DNA from: Gari tellinella
Lineage: Eukaryota; Mollusca; Bivalvia; Cardiida; Psammobiidae
DNA: 64,000 bases
Direction: 5' to 3'
NCBI GenBank assembly: GCA_922989275.2
Contig: OV277866.1
Coordinates: 37,775,246 to 37,839,245 of the forward strand
The translations under genes and the position numbers were made by a program. The notes under the pieces are model-generated. The model ran no database searches. It saw nothing but the letters and a program-made list of their open reading frames with translations, and was not told the origin of the DNA. Shown here one piece after another: positions 19,322 through 30,839 of this stretch (position 1 is the first letter of the stretch; every line of letters starts with the position of its first letter).

Positions 19322-20130
19322 AGACAAGAGCACCGCATGCGGATGCCGACGCTCATGTTTTTGAAGATCGTAGAATTATAAGTAAAATTAGGTCAAATTA
19401 AACGTCAAGGTCAAGTGGTAAAATATTTAGGTATGTCTTGATAGGACTTGTCAAGATTGAGATGCATATCAAAAATGAGATTGTAGGTGAACAATTGGTG
19501 AAGATATGGCCAACGTCAAAATTTCGGACGATGATCATGACACCGACTAACCTCAACAAGAACAATGACGACGACGACGCCGGAGTAACAAAAAATGCAA
19601 TGTTGTATGTTGCCTTAAGTAATGGGCAATATCAAAATTGTTTGTTATTTACTATAAAATTCAATGTAGGTCTAATGTCAATGTCACACATCATAAGGTT
19701 TTAACATTGATTGAAAATCCTTGCAACCGTAAATTTACATGTAGAGCATGACATTCCTGCTGGATACTTTAAAAAGTACAGAGATATTTCATTTTTCAAA
19801 GCTTGAGCAAATTAGATCAAAGGTTAAGGTCAATTTGAAAAGATTTTGGTGTTATCAATATGAACATGCACACCTAGTAAGAAGGATGTTAATGAAACGT
19901 TAAATCTGGTCAATGTTTTTTTGTTTTTAAATTTAAGTTAAACTAGGTCAAAGGACAAGTCATTTTAATAAAACAGTATTTCTAGATATGACTTGTCATG
20001 ATAAACATGCACACCATATATGAAGGACGTAATGGATACATCGAAGAAGTTATGATGAACGTTAAGATGTCGGACGACGACAACGACGCGGATGCCGTAG
20101 TGATGACAATAGCTCGTTGTTTTCTTCGAA
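19322..20130 (+). mobile_element. Bivalve-type repeat with GACGACGACG stretches
   Basis: It opens ACAAGAGCACCGCATGCGGA with a GCATGC hairpin and closes TGACAATAGCTCGTTGTTTT followed by CTTCGAAA. Two internal stretches are rich in GACGAC, at about 19566 and 20072. The interior has repeated AGGTCAAGGTCAAG-type motifs. The layout resembles the other pearl/Helentron-like elements of the window but with different ends. No protein is encoded. Confidence 0.55.
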
Positions 20131-20185
20131 ACTAACTAGCTAAAAATGGGAGTTTATTGAAAATACTGACGAGTTATGTAAATCT

Positions 20186-20256
20186 GACTGGCAAACAGTT
20201 TGGAGTATAATCAGACGCCGGGTTGTTAGCGTCCGATCTGGCTTCAAACTGTGTCC
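20186..20256. repeat. HP2 hairpin, solo and worn
   Basis: GGCAAACAGTTTGGAGTATA and GATCTGGCTTCAAACTGTG are the arms; the GACGCC apex is partly lost on the right. Confidence 0.6.
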
Positions 20257-20584
20257 AGTATAAAAGGCAATACAACTTCTTCCACGTTGTAGCTTCACCA
20301 CTTTATAAAGCAATTGTTGTAGACTGAGTACAAACACGAGCGCTTCAATTACAAGTACAAGGACACCATAATTATATAGGATTAAGCAACTATTTAAAAC
20401 TGTTTATTAGTATGTCGCTTAAAAAGTGCATCTTTTTGCGCAAATAATTGTAAGTAGTTTAAGCCCTTTGAACAATCTGCCATAGAATAAATATTATGCT
20501 ATAGTTTTACTTATCGTATGTATCAATAGTTTGATGTGGTGTCCGTTTCAGAGAGGGCACTGCTAAAAGAACCGAGGCTCTGAC

Positions 20585-20828
20585 CTATTTACTCATTAAC
20601 CCCTGACATTCCAAATGGACAATATCATATTAAGTCTAGCCCATTTTTAACCATTTAGGAGCATTACTTACAATACATAGCACAACGACATATATTGCAG
20701 AACTTGGTCTATCAAAGGAAGCCTTAGAACAATCTGATATGAGTGTACAGTGTATATGTAAAGTGAACTGTTCATATATACATTCTTTGAATATGACGAG
20801 TATAGACGTAGCTAGGGTCGAATAAACC
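20585..20828 (+). repeat. Decayed M5 copy
   Basis: CTCATTAACCCCTGACATTC at the left and GTAGCTAGGGTCGAATAAAC at the right correspond to M5. HP2 is scrambled by substitutions, for example ACTTGGTCTATCAAAGGAAG. Confidence 0.55.
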
Positions 20829-21169
20829 TTATTTTATTACAAACCTCAAACAGTGGTTTGCCCTTAGCCTTATTTGGCAATAGTGTCGTAAACCACCAAT
20901 TCCCTGGTGTATCATGTTAAAATTTAATAATAAATCGACTCATATAACAGACGAGACTTCGCAGACAACCTATATAGCAAATTATGTTCCAATATTTAAT
21001 ATACAATAAATGCTCACTCAAATACTGGCATGTTACAAACATAGTAACACGGCGTGCAGTTTTCTATAGAAAAATATTCTAGTCTAATTTGGGCACTGCA
21101 CACTATAGAGTGGGCGGAGTTTATTGCCCACGCAATTACTGATGAGTGTATCTATGAATAGTACATGTA
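20829..21169. other. Unannotated stretch
   Basis: No gene or repeat recognised. Confidence 0.4.
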
Positions 21170-21415
21170 CAGTGGAGAATCTGTTATTCTTTCCCGTTTA
21201 AACGCAAACGTACGCAAACGCAAAGCACTAAAACGTAAAAAAGTACAACTTTTGGACAATTCTGATATTTCATGTTTATCTTGGTGGCAAACAGTTTGGA
21301 GCCTGATCAGACGCCGGGTTACCCGGCGTCTGATCTGGCTCCAAATTGTTTGCACTGCAAATTATAGTTTTAGCGGAAATGCGTTTATTGGGAAAGAATA
21401 ACAGATTCTCCACTG
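21170..21415 (-). mobile_element. M3 MITE (246 bp)
   Basis: Full copy with TA on both sides and intact ends. HP2 is at about 21285-21354. It directly abuts a truncated M5 on its right. Confidence 0.87.
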
Positions 21416-21597
21416 TATGTGTCCTATGCAAACAATGTGGACGTTGGTCAGAGGGCTCCTATAAGAACCCATTGGCCAGGGTCTGCACTTTGTTAAACTT
21501 AACCCGGAATAGATCTAGTCAAAAACGGAAAGACTTATTTTGAAATTACATGTAGTAGAATTGTCCATTAAAAGTTTCAGGGGTGAATGAGTTTAAG
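21416..21597 (-). repeat. M5 fragment, reverse orientation
   Basis: HP2 (GCAAACAATGTGGACGTTGG to CCAGGGTCTGCACTTTGTTA), then the M5 left part reversed, ending TTTCAGGGGTGAATGAGTTT. Confidence 0.65.
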
Positions 21598-21632
21598 ATA
21601 AAGTCAATATATATTTTTCCAACATACACATA

Positions 21633-22079
21633 CAGTAAAACGACTATTACGACCAATAAAAAAGGGCTAATTGAATGTATAAAATACAGGTGACAGCTTG
21701 CAGCAATGTGACAGTAAAACAGAAAGCTCCTAAGTGAGCTTTCTGTTTTACTTCTACCTTGCTTTAACCCTTTGAATCCTAGTCGCGCATATAGGCGTCC
21801 TTTTCAAACAGTATACATGTACATATGAAAAGTGCACTTGTCCTATGCAAACAGTGAATACCCAGATCAGAGGGCTGGCCCTATAATCTGGGTCTTCACT
21901 GTTTATCATAATGCAAAACATTGACAAAAACAACCCTTAAAAGTCAGAAATGGACTAGACTAAAATGGAAACTGGGATTGTCCATTTGAAATTTTAGGGA
22001 GGAAAGAGTTAATCAGCCACCTGTTACAAAAACCTAATGATTAACACAATTTAGTGGTCGTAATGGAGGGGTGTTACTG
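21633..22079 (+). mobile_element. M2 MITE with an M5 inserted in its HP1 arm
   Basis: Ends CAGTAAAACGACTATTACGA and GTAATGGAGGGGTGTTACTG, TA at both sides. HP1 reads GCAGCAATGTGACAGTAAAA / CTTCTACCTTGC. The right arm is then interrupted at its TTAA by the M5-like element 21764-22012 and resumes TTAATCAGCCACCTG. Confidence 0.85.
21764..22012 (-). mobile_element. M5-like MITE nested in M2
   Basis: Ends TTAACCCTTTGAATCCTAGT and GGGAGGAAAGAGTTAA. TTAA is present at both junctions, matching the single TTAA of the uninterrupted HP1 arm. HP2 is shortened on one side of its apex (AGAGGGCTGGCCCTATAATC). Confidence 0.85.
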
Positions 22080-22082
22080 TAT

Positions 22083-23160
22083 ATTGCTTTAAAAATCAAT
22101 GTCACAATCAGAAAAGGTTAATTACTGATTTGCTATAAATAGAGTCGTTATAAACTCAACGTATCGTATAATTAGATTGTACTGTCGTTGCGGAAGTTGG
22201 CGGAAACGTAACCGCCGTAGTCGGAATCTGAATTAATGAATTGCGCACCGGGACATGTCTCGATAGGTCACACTGAGCTTCCGTGTGTCCATCATAATGG
22301 TTTGCGTCTTAGCAATAACTATTATACGATTCCACAATGGTGTCCGTTTTGTCCAGGAAGTTAATCCAGTATGGACCTTCAGGGATCTTAATAATGCCCC
22401 GCTTCTCAGAAAAGTAGTCTTATCTTTAACCCATTTATACCTTGATGTTGCAATAAACTGCGTGCTTGCTGGATTCCATTTTAAATATATACTACTCAAA
22501 ATTTACTATGGGGCAAGGGTATACACCTTCGTAGGTTCCAATACATTGACCCAATGACTTTCTCACAACATAACTTCCAACATTTTTGTTTGAATCCTTC
22601 CATATTTGGAGATATTTGTATCAATGGTTCACTTTATCGGTTTGATAACATTTATTATGGTTCAGGTCCTGTAGGCGGAACCCGAGGAAATTACCAAAAT
22701 GTGAAAATTCTGAGATTTCACAAAAATTTTAAAATCCATTGAAGTCTACATTTTTATATTCTTAGAGATGTTTTCGTAAGAAAAAAAACAATGTTAACTT
22801 TTATCTTTCAATTGTACTTGTTTTTGAATTTTAAAGCATGTTCATAAACTAAAAAAAAATGAGTAACTTTTGCAAATTTCTGTGAAAAAAATGATATTTT
22901 ATTGGTTTCACCAATGCATCGGCATATGACATTTACATGTGCATGTAATTATAACATGTAGAATGAACCTCTAACTATAATTCCTGAAAATTGTGTTGAA
23001 AATGAACTAATCTGTGGAAAGTTATAACGTGAGAAAGTGATAGGGTCGATACATTGTGTACTATGGAGGTTATACCTTTGATCCTTAGCAATCTTTGAGT
23101 AGTGTATAAGGGTGTTTGAAGACACGCTTTGTCTTTTCATACAGCAGAACATTTCATATG
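22083..23160. other. Stretch without a supported gene
   Basis: Several short open frames occur on both strands, but none shows a recognisable domain or splice context. TTTAACCCATTTATACC at 22427 and GGCTTAAATGGGTAAAG at 23251 are inverted and may be the worn ends of one element carrying the hairpin at 23164. Confidence 0.35.
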
Positions 23161-23163
23161 AAA

Positions 23164-23236
23164 TAGCAAACAGTGTAGACGCTGATGAGACGCCGCGTAA
23201 CGCGGCGTCTCATCAAGGTCTACACTATTTGCCAAT
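23164..23236. repeat. Chimeric HP2 hairpin
   Basis: The outer stem is the M5 subtype (AGCAAACAGTGTAGACGCTG / AAGGTCTACACTATTTGCC). The inner stem is the M3/M4 subtype (GACGCCGCGTAACGCGGCGT). Both parts still pair over about 70 bp. Confidence 0.8.
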
Positions 23237-23499
23237 GTTCCCGTTAGTAGACAATAGGCTTAAATGGGTAAAGAATGAATTTGTATTAAATTACCATGAA
23301 GAAGACACTTGCAGTGTCGAAAAGTTGGTCAATAAAAGAAACAGATAAAATCATATCTGCCTTGGTTGTTCACGTTCTACCACCGATTCACCTTTTAGTT
23401 TGTATTAAATTTATAAGGGAAGTGAAAATGCATACACGAAACTTTTCGCGCAAAAGGAGGTGATTAAAAGAAGGGTTGCACACTAAAGCATTATTTGTG

Positions 23500-23740
23500 C
23501 TATGCAAACAGCATAGCTCTGTAGGAGCACATTTGTCTCGGAACACATTTCTCTTACGTAAGACCGATGCGGTCGCATTTGTCTCACGTGAGACAAATGG
23601 GACCGCAAATGTCGTACCGAAAAAATGCATTTGTGTGACAAATGTGTTCCATTTAAAATGTCTAAGGGACAACAAAACACATTTGTCTCACGTCTTTTTT
23701 TAAGAAATACAAGCACATTTGTCTCATATTTTTCCAAGAT
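23500..23740. repeat. ACATTTGTCTC repeat cluster with a 38-bp palindrome
   Basis: Positions 23569-23606 form an almost perfect palindrome around CACGTG, with one mismatch. ACATTTGTCTC or its complement recurs at least six times in 240 bp. A related hairpin lies at 25764-25861, with GAGACAAATGTGCTCCTACA. Confidence 0.65.
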
Positions 23741-23859
23741 ATCAGAATTGAGATCCGCCGTTTTACCCCATGTCAGTGTTAACAATGAGTTTGTTAATGC
23801 TTTTATCAAAATCTGTGATGTGCAGAACAGGAATATTGTTTCAGTTAATGTATGATTGT

Positions 23860-25000
23860 TATGCAGAGGCAGGGATATTTTGACGTTTTCTCATTGACCG
23901 GAAGTGACGTAAAAACGCTATTTATAAATACAGAAGAAACAGAACAATTATAACTGGTGATATACGGACGGGCATAATTATTACCTTTGATAAATCCTGT
24001 AAATTACCTTTGGTACTTTTAAAACAATACTTAGCAATGTTTCGTTTTTTAAAGTTTGGGAAAATTTTTGATTTGATACAAAAATGAGAGCAAAAGTTTT
24101 AGGGTCCAAAAAGGTAAAAAACACTACGCGTTGTTTATGAATAAAAACTACACTGTAAAACTATTTCTACATGTCAAAACTATCATTCAAAGTGCGAAAT
24201 GTTCCAGTTAACACATTTTGAAAACTGACCCTTTTCTTTTTTATACTCAAACACACTTTCGTTATTGAGTTCATGAGTTGTGTTCCTAAAATTTTGGGGT
24301 CATGCTGTGGCAAACGGACGGAGAAAGGAATAGACAAAGCAGTCAGAGTATTATGTAATCATGTTGAGACACATGAAAACATGAATATCAGAGAATTAAA
24401 ATTTAATTTATCTAAGGCAGAAAGTGCGGACCCTAGAGAACTCTTAATTTGTTCCTACAATTTGACCTATCACTAACCCACTCTTTGACTCCATCTAATC
24501 CATATTATTACAATGCCCAGATTTCATCAACGTAGTTATTCTGAGAAAGGCTTACGGTTTTGCGGCTAAATATGTAGGAGTTTGTTTCTAAGTTTTTAAC
24601 TACTGACCTACTCTTGAATCGTATGTAACCCATATTGATACTTCGCTTAGCTTTTGTGTACCGGTAGGTGATCTTTATAAGTAAATTTCAAGACAAGTGG
24701 GCTGAAAATATGGCCCATGTAGAGGTCAAAGGCTTATTCTGAAATTTGACTTACTGGCCTACCTAACCTACATTCATGTATGCCATAAATGTTATCATAG
24801 ATATAATACTGAACAAATCTCATAATAGAGACCACCAAAAAATACAACTTCTAGAGTGTCCTAAACTTTTCATTCAGTAGTACCGAACACGGAAATGAAC
24901 ACGCCCTCTGGCGGCCATGTTTTTAAACGGATCAACATTTTTAACAGCTTTTAAAGCATACTGATTGAAAACAATTTGGTCAAAACCCAATTGGTTTTAG
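23860..25000. other. Stretch without a supported gene
   Basis: Low GC, no recognised repeats. A 67-residue open frame at 24273-24476 contains CCGKRTEKGIDKAVRVL, but no homology or splice context can be claimed. Confidence 0.35.
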
Positions 25001-25139
25001 ACCAGTAAATTCAGATAAGACAATATTTCTAGATATCGTGCACGGTTGCCATGTAAACAGGCACATGATCTTTTCAATTTTACAAATTTTCAATCCCAAC
25101 GCTACTGATGCTTCTGATGTGGTTTGGCTACCCTGAGAA

Positions 25140-25250
25140 TTTGTTTGCACATGTTAAAGGACACACAGACAGACGGATGACAGCCGATGTACAGAGTAGG
25201 TATTACAAAAGCTCGACTTGAGCACTTTCTGCTCTGGTGAGCTAAAATGA
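25140..25250 (+). repeat. 3' end of a pearl/Helentron-like element
   Basis: An ACACAGACAGACGGATGACA stretch is followed by AAAAGCTCGACTTGAGCACT and TCTGGTGAGCTAAAATGA. This is the same closing pattern as the elements at 27331, 40892 and 43553: an ACGG-type microsatellite, then a hairpin with GGTGAGCTAAAA. Confidence 0.6.
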
Positions 25251-25737
25251 CAGTGCAATGGGCAAACTATTATATTATGTATATATATTATAATACGACA
25301 GTTGCAGACAAACAATAACTAAAACTGTCCTTTTGTTTGTTCCAAAATTTAGCAGTACTGGATATGTGTGATTTCATAACAACCAATACAACAAACTCTA
25401 AGAAAAGGCTAATTATTAAACCATTTCCTGTTTCTTGTGAATTTTCTTATTTCTAACAGCAATCCTCTTTTTCGTCTAACAGTTCTCGAAAGACGTCTAA
25501 CACTTATGGGTATTGGAATGTGACTCATAACAAGGGAGCTAATGTAGATTTGTGCTCGCTGAACGTTCATAATCCTAAACAATAGCAAACGCTTATTTGG
25601 TGCCGTTATCTTGATTTCTTTGAGCCGATGCCTCTCCCTAATATCATTGTCTGTTTCTGCATTACCAGTGCTGTCTGGCTATTTAAGGTCTGCTAAATGT
25701 TCGGTAAGAATTTATGCTAGAATGTGAGACAACTGTG

Positions 25738-25865
25738 CTTTGAGCGTCCTTTCCTTTGTGTGTCGAACGCATTTGTCTCATTTCCAATTTGTCGCAAGTA
25801 TGAATGTTTACGAGCACATCGGTCTCACCTCCGAGACAAATGTGCTCCTACATAGCTCCACTCCA
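25738..25865. repeat. Second ATTTGTCTC hairpin element
   Basis: CGAACGCATTTGTCTCATTT on the left. An inner pair, GAGCACATCGGTCTCACCTC and CGAGACAAATGTGCTC, matches the cluster at 23500-23740. Confidence 0.5.
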
Positions 25866-26028
25866 AGAGAGTTCCTTGAAGAAGGACCCTCTGGTCAGGA
25901 TTGCACCTTTTGTTATTTTTCAATATATCTACAAAACAACTCTAAAACGTCAAAAATGTAGTTGAGTTATTAGAAACTGAAACTGTTCAACCCTGCTCTT
26001 GCACGCGACTTTCTTGGCCATCTGACTA

Positions 26029-26491
26029 TAACCATTTACCCCCATAGCCAGTTCCGGATGACCTCTTAAAGCATATTGAACGTAAAGCATAATACGCCGA
26101 AGCGCATTCTGCTTTGTTTTTAGTCTGCTTTAACCCTTTACCTGATGACATTGTTTCTAGTATTGAAGATATGTGACTACTTAAAGCAGGTTGAAAGTAA
26201 AGCAGAATGCGCCCTAAGGCGCATTCTGCTTTACTTTCAGCCTGCTCTAAGCTATTAACTGCTAGAATAAGGAAAGTATTAAATATGACACATATTCATT
26301 ACGGTATAATTTGGAACTATTTTCTTCAGCGGATGAATAAAATGAATGTGCTAAAAGTCGCTTCTATAAGGGAAATGGTTAAGCTCCTAGGATATAGAAA
26401 GTATATTTCTTATGGTCCATATACTTCAAGTTGACTACTTTATTTCAGTGGAGTAATGAAGTAAATGCATAAACTGGTGTATTACGGGTTA
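26029..26491 (+). mobile_element. M1 MITE split by another M1
   Basis: The left ACCATTTACCCCCATAGCC opens the element. HP1 runs to TTTTTAGTCTGCTTTAA, then the inner M1 (26129-26382) interrupts. After it come GCTCCTAGGATATAGAAAGT and the M1 right half, ending GTGTATTACGGGTTAG. The break is exactly at the TTAA in the HP1 right arm. Confidence 0.8.
26129..26382 (+). mobile_element. Inner M1 MITE (254 bp)
   Basis: Ends TTAACCCTTTACCTGATG and AGGGAAATGGTTAA, with TTAA at both junctions. HP1 is a near-perfect palindrome with the apex TGCGCCCTAAGGCGCA. Confidence 0.85.
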
Positions 26492-26766
26492 GAAGGACAA
26501 ACACTCATTGCGTATCTCCGCACGAATAGTTGTGATGATGAGACTACATTAAATTATTGATACAGTTGATCATACGCTATGTATCAAGGGACTAATTAGA
26601 ACTGGGACATAATATCAAAGTTCAAACTGTAGTCAATCCGAGAAGGCGATGCAGTGATGGGTGGGGCTTAATAACAAAACTAAACACAGTCACTGGGGGC
26701 CAACTAGGTATTACGATGAAATGTTTTGCTACAACAACTTATATACATGTATGTTTTATAACAGAT

Positions 26767-26843
26767 TTGTATTGCTACGAAGACAACTTTGTTTTCGTAG
26801 ACAAACATTTCTCACTGTATACACTGACTTCGTAGCAATACAA
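26767..26843. repeat. Inverted repeat with TTGTATTGCTACGAAG arms
   Basis: A 16-bp perfect inverted repeat flanks a 45-bp loop. A third copy of the arm (TTGTCGTAGCAATACATTTT) follows at about 26870. Function and family unknown. Confidence 0.55.
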
Positions 26844-26974
26844 CTCTTTTATAATACCTAAAAAGCTTGTCGTAGCAATACATTTTGACTATAATACGTA
26901 GTTGGTCCCCGTGACAATAAAACTGTATAAAATGATGGGGGTTTCCTTCCAAATCCATCCTTATATCGAATGGG

Positions 26975-27295
26975 CGGTGGCTGCTTAAAGCAAAGTGAAA
27001 GTAAAACGGGGGTTGTAAACTTGCTTTTTAGGAGTTGTACACTTGCAATAGACAGAATTTAATGTTAGGTGCCGCATGGGTACTTATTCCGGATGTCAGT
27101 CACAACTGTCTAGACTATTTCTCTGCAGTATGTGGAACATTTCTAGGAAGCATCAGCATGCAGTGACATGTGATATTTTATAATTAATATCCGGTTCAGA
27201 TTTTATTCACGGAGTTGAGGTGCATCGTGCTTTACTTTCAACCTACTTTAAGCGGCTTCCTGTCTTTGAAAGAAGAAACAGGTTATGGTGTACAT
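26975..27295 (+). repeat. M1/HP1 remnant with about 220 bp in its apex
   Basis: The left HP1 arm (GCTTAAAGCAAAGTGAAAGT) ends at about 27009. The right arm (GTGCTTTACTTTCAACCTAC) begins at about 27229. The sequence between is unlike HP1, so something may have been inserted or replaced at the apex. The ends of that insert are not clear. Confidence 0.5.
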
Positions 27296-27330
27296 GAAAT
27301 TGGTTACAGATTGCCAATGCATTTTCTTTA

Positions 27331-28991
27331 AACAAGAGGGCCTGAAGGCCCTGATATCGCTCACCTGTTGTACTGAAGCTTTATAGCTTTACCGTTTTAA
27401 TCCATAACAAGAGGGCATGAAGGCCCTGATATCGCTCACCTGTTGTACTGAAGCTTGATAGCTTCTTTACCTTTCTGTTTCATCCGTTTTAATCTAAATC
27501 CATTCAAATTTGTAGTATAGCATGTTAACAATTTTGGAACACAACCTCATAATTCAAGTATAGTAGAGTACATCACGGGCAGAAAACTAGAGCCTAAACA
27601 ATACTGAAATGAAGCCTTTTCTAGCATTTCAAAGTATATCAAGGGCAGATAACTATTGCCACAATGATTAGATTTCAACAATAATTGCACTCTTTTGAGA
27701 ACTTATAGGTATATACTTTGTGTGCAAGTAAAATCAAAATCCATTGAAAACTGTAGTTGCAAGAGTGTAAACGCTGTTCGATATGGCATTTTCAGCAATT
27801 CAAGGGCAGACAACTCTTGACCTATTGGTTGGATTTCAACCATAATCACACTTATTTGAACTCTTATGGTCATATATAATCTGAGCAAGTTTGAAAGAAA
27901 CTGGATGAAAAGTGTGGACTCTAGAGAGTAAACACCCTTAAATATGACATTTTCAGCAATTCAAAGGTAGATAACTCTCAACCTATTGATCCGATTTCAA
28001 CCATAATCCAGCGCATCTCAACTCTTATGGTCATATATAATCTGAGCAAGTTTGAGATAGATTGGGTAAAAATTATGACCTCTGGAGTGTAAACACCCTT
28101 AAATATGACATTTTCAGCAATTCAAAGGTAGATAAATCTCGATCATTCAGTCTGATTTCAACTAAAATCGAACTCACCTGTAGTCTAATGGTAATATACA
28201 ATCAAAGCAAGTTTGAGATAGATTGGATAAAAATTGTGGACTCTAGAGTGTAAACACACTTAAATATGACATTTTCAGCAATTCAAAGGTAGATAACTCT
28301 CAACCTATTGGTCGGATTTCAACCATAATCAAACTCATCTGAACTCTTATAGTCATATACAATCTAAGCAAGTTTAAGATAGATTGGATAAAAAATGTGG
28401 CATCTAGAGTGTAAACACCCTTAAATATGGCATTTTCAGCAATTCAAAGGTAGATAACTCTCAACCTATTGGTCGGATTTCAACCATAATCAAACTCATC
28501 TGAACTCTTATAGTCATATACAATCTAAGCAGGTTTGAGATAGATTGGATAAAAAGTGTGGCATCTAGAGTGTAAACACCCTTAAATATGGCATTTTCAG
28601 CAATTCAAAGGTAGATAACTCTTGACCTTTTGGTTGGATTTCAACCATAATCAAACTCTTCTGAACTCTTATGATCATATACAATCTGAGCAAGTTTAAA
28701 ATAGATTGAATAAAAAGTGTGGCCTATAGAGTGTAAACACCCTTAAATATGGCATTTTCAGCAATTCAAAGGTAGATTACTTTTGATCTAATGGTCAAAA
28801 TTCAACCATAATCAAACTCATCCGAACTTTTATGGTAATATACAATCTGAGCAAGTTTCAGAAAGATTGGATAAATATTGTGGCCTCTAGAGTGTTAACA
28901 CTAAAATTGTTGACAACGCACGACGGACCACGCACGATGGACATTTAAGTATTGCAAAAGCTCACCCTGAGCTAGCTCAGGTGAGCTAAAA
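27331..28991 (+). mobile_element. Pearl/Helentron-like element with 161-bp tandem units
   Basis: It opens AACAAGAGGGCCTGAAGGCC then CTGATATCGCTCACCTG, and the same opening restarts at 27406. The core is a tandem array: TTCAGCAATTC falls at 27791, 27952, 28113, 28274, 28435, 28596 and 28757, exactly 161 bp apart each time. It closes with ACGACGGACCACGCACGATG and CTCACCCTGAGCTAGCTCAG plus GTGAGCTAAAAA. Bivalve pearl elements (CvA/CvE-type), now often linked to Helentrons, share this layout of short ends, a tandem core of about 160 bp and an ACGG microsatellite. No protein is encoded; it would move in trans. Confidence 0.75.
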
Positions 28992-29807
28992 ATTTGTAGA
29001 GTAGCATGTAAACAATTTTGAAATACAACATACTCATAATTCTAGTACAGTAGAGTACGTCAAGGGCAGATAACTAGAGTCTAAACAATACTGAAATGAA
29101 GCCTTTTCTAGCATTTCAAAGTATATCAAGGGCAGATAACTATTGCATCAATGATTAGATTTAAACATAATTGCACTCCTTTGAGAACTATATACTTTGT
29201 GTGCAAGTATAATCAAAATGCATTGAAAACTAGTTGCAAGAGTGTAAACACTGTTAGATGTGGCATTTTCAGCAATTCAAGGGCAGACAACTCTTGACCT
29301 CTTGGTCTGATTTCAACCATAATCAAACTTTTTCGAACTCTTATGGTCATATACAATCTGAGCAAGTTTGAGAAAGATTGGATGAAAATTGTGGCCAGAA
29401 GAGTGTAAACACTGTTAAATATTTCATTTTCAGCAATTCAAAGGTAGATAACTCTTGATCTTTTGCTCTGATTTCAACCATAATTAAACTTGTCCAAACT
29501 CTTATGGTAATATACGATCTGGGCAAGTTTGAGAAAGATTGGATAAATAATGTTGCCTCTAGAGTGTAAACGCTATTAAATATGGCATTTTCAGCAATTC
29601 AAAGGTAGATAACTCTTGACCTATTTTTCAGATTTCAACAAAAATTGAACTCATCCAAACTCTTATGATAATATACAATCTGAGCAAGTTTGAGAAATAT
29701 TGGATAAATATTGTGGCCTCTAGAGTGTAAACACTAAAATTGTTGACGACGGACGCCGGATATTCAAGTATTGCAAAAGCTCACCCTCAGCTCAGGTGAG
29801 CTTAAAA
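28992..29807 (+). mobile_element. Second 161-bp-unit array element, without the opening end
   Basis: It starts inside the unit that follows the opening in the first element (TTTGTAGAGTAGCATGTAAA). Three in-phase 161-bp units (TTCAGCAATTC at 29268, 29429, 29590) precede ACGACGGACGCCGGATATTC and the hairpin CTCACCCTCAGCTCAGGTGA. It may be a tandem partial duplication of 27331-28991. Confidence 0.7.
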
Positions 29808-30095
29808 GTCACTAATCACAGATTTGAAATTAAATGGTTCTAAAAAACAATCAAGATACAAAAGAGTACTTTAAATGTGCATTTGTATTTCGTTTTATAT
29901 TTCTTACACACGATATACTCATAAAAAACAAAACAGTAAGAAGTAACTGAGATAAATAGCCCACCTGAATGTTCACTGTCTCCTACCAGTGTTCTTATAT
30001 TTCAGTTTCTCCATAGCTACCAGTGCTATGCAAGCAGGAACCTTTAGATTTTATGGGGTTTTAAGCAGGAAACTTTGATAGTTGTATCAAACAGT
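29808..30095. other. Unannotated stretch
   Basis: No gene or repeat recognised. Confidence 0.4.
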
Positions 30096-30158
30096 TAAGA
30101 ACCAAATCAGATGCCTTGTCAAGCGAGGTCTGATCTGGATCCAAACCATTTGCATAAT
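30096..30158. repeat. Worn HP2 hairpin
   Basis: CAAACAGTTAAGAACCAAAT and GATCTGGATCCAAACCATTT pair partly around GATGCCTTGTCAAGCGAGGT. The context at about 30182-30194 (GCAGTCAAAGGGTTAA) suggests an M4 end. Confidence 0.55.
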
Positions 30159-30248
30159 CATGTTAGTGTTATAGAGCCTGGCAGTCAAAGGGTTAAAACC
30201 GTTTTAGAAATAAAGCCATAGCTAGTCTGTAAAATTTCTTTTACATGT

Positions 30249-30830
30249 ATTGCTCCCATCCTACAATGGCCCTCCGAACAATGATTCCCTTCTTACAAAA
30301 ATGCTTGTTGCTGTTTCCCGAAGCAAGCCATTTATAACTTAAGCTTTCATTGCTGAAATACAGGCTGCTTATCTCTTAACTCTTTCCTCCCTATAATTTT
30401 AAACGGACAATTCCAGTTTCCATTTTTAAAAGTCTAGTCCATTTCTGAGTTTTAAGGGTTGTTTTTGTCAATATTTGACTTTATGACAAATAGTGAAGAC
30501 CCTGATCAGAGGGCTCCTAGGAGCCCTCTGATCTGGGTCTTTACTGTTTGCATAGGACAAGTGTTCTATTCACATGTTAACTGTTTTCAAATGACGCAAA
30601 TATGCGGGACTAGGGTTCAAAGGGTTACTTGCTGTTTAATGTTTGTTCTGTGACAAAAATATGAGTTACAAACAGTTTGAACCCAGATCAGACGCCGCCT
30701 TAGGTTACTGTTTGCAAATGTAAGCCAATTAATGATCAGCACTTTAATTTTCCCTCCCTATACAAATCATTCTAAACAACACATACAATCTTTGTCTCTT
30801 ATCGGGTGTTGTTGTAGAGAGGAAGCACTG
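30249..30830. mobile_element. M6 MITE with an M5 nested inside
   Basis: Left ATTGCTCCCATCCTACAATG and right GTTGTAGAGAGGAAGCACTG are the M6 ends. The interior with CCCTCCGAACAATGATTCCC matches 33041 and 42910 (reverse). One HP2 arm (GTTTGAACCCAGATCAGACG) remains near 30670. The M5 copy at 30376-30628 interrupts it. Confidence 0.72.
30376..30628 (+). mobile_element. M5 MITE, CTTTCCTCCC variant
   Basis: Ends TTAACTCTTTCCTCCCTA and GGGTTCAAAGGGTTAC; the right TTAA carries one change. HP2 has the apex GAGGGCTCCTAGGAGCCCTC. Confidence 0.82.
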
Positions 30831-30839
30831 TGCTATGAA

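Noticed and set aside
24273..24476. 67-codon frame with a Cys-Cys-Gly-Lys start region
   Set aside because: Short, single, and without splice sites or recognisable motif; not enough to call a gene.
27331..29807. Regular 161-bp spacing first considered as a CRISPR-like array
   Set aside because: The whole unit repeats, with no variable spacers and no cas-like genes; the setting is eukaryotic. It is a tandem core of a mobile element.
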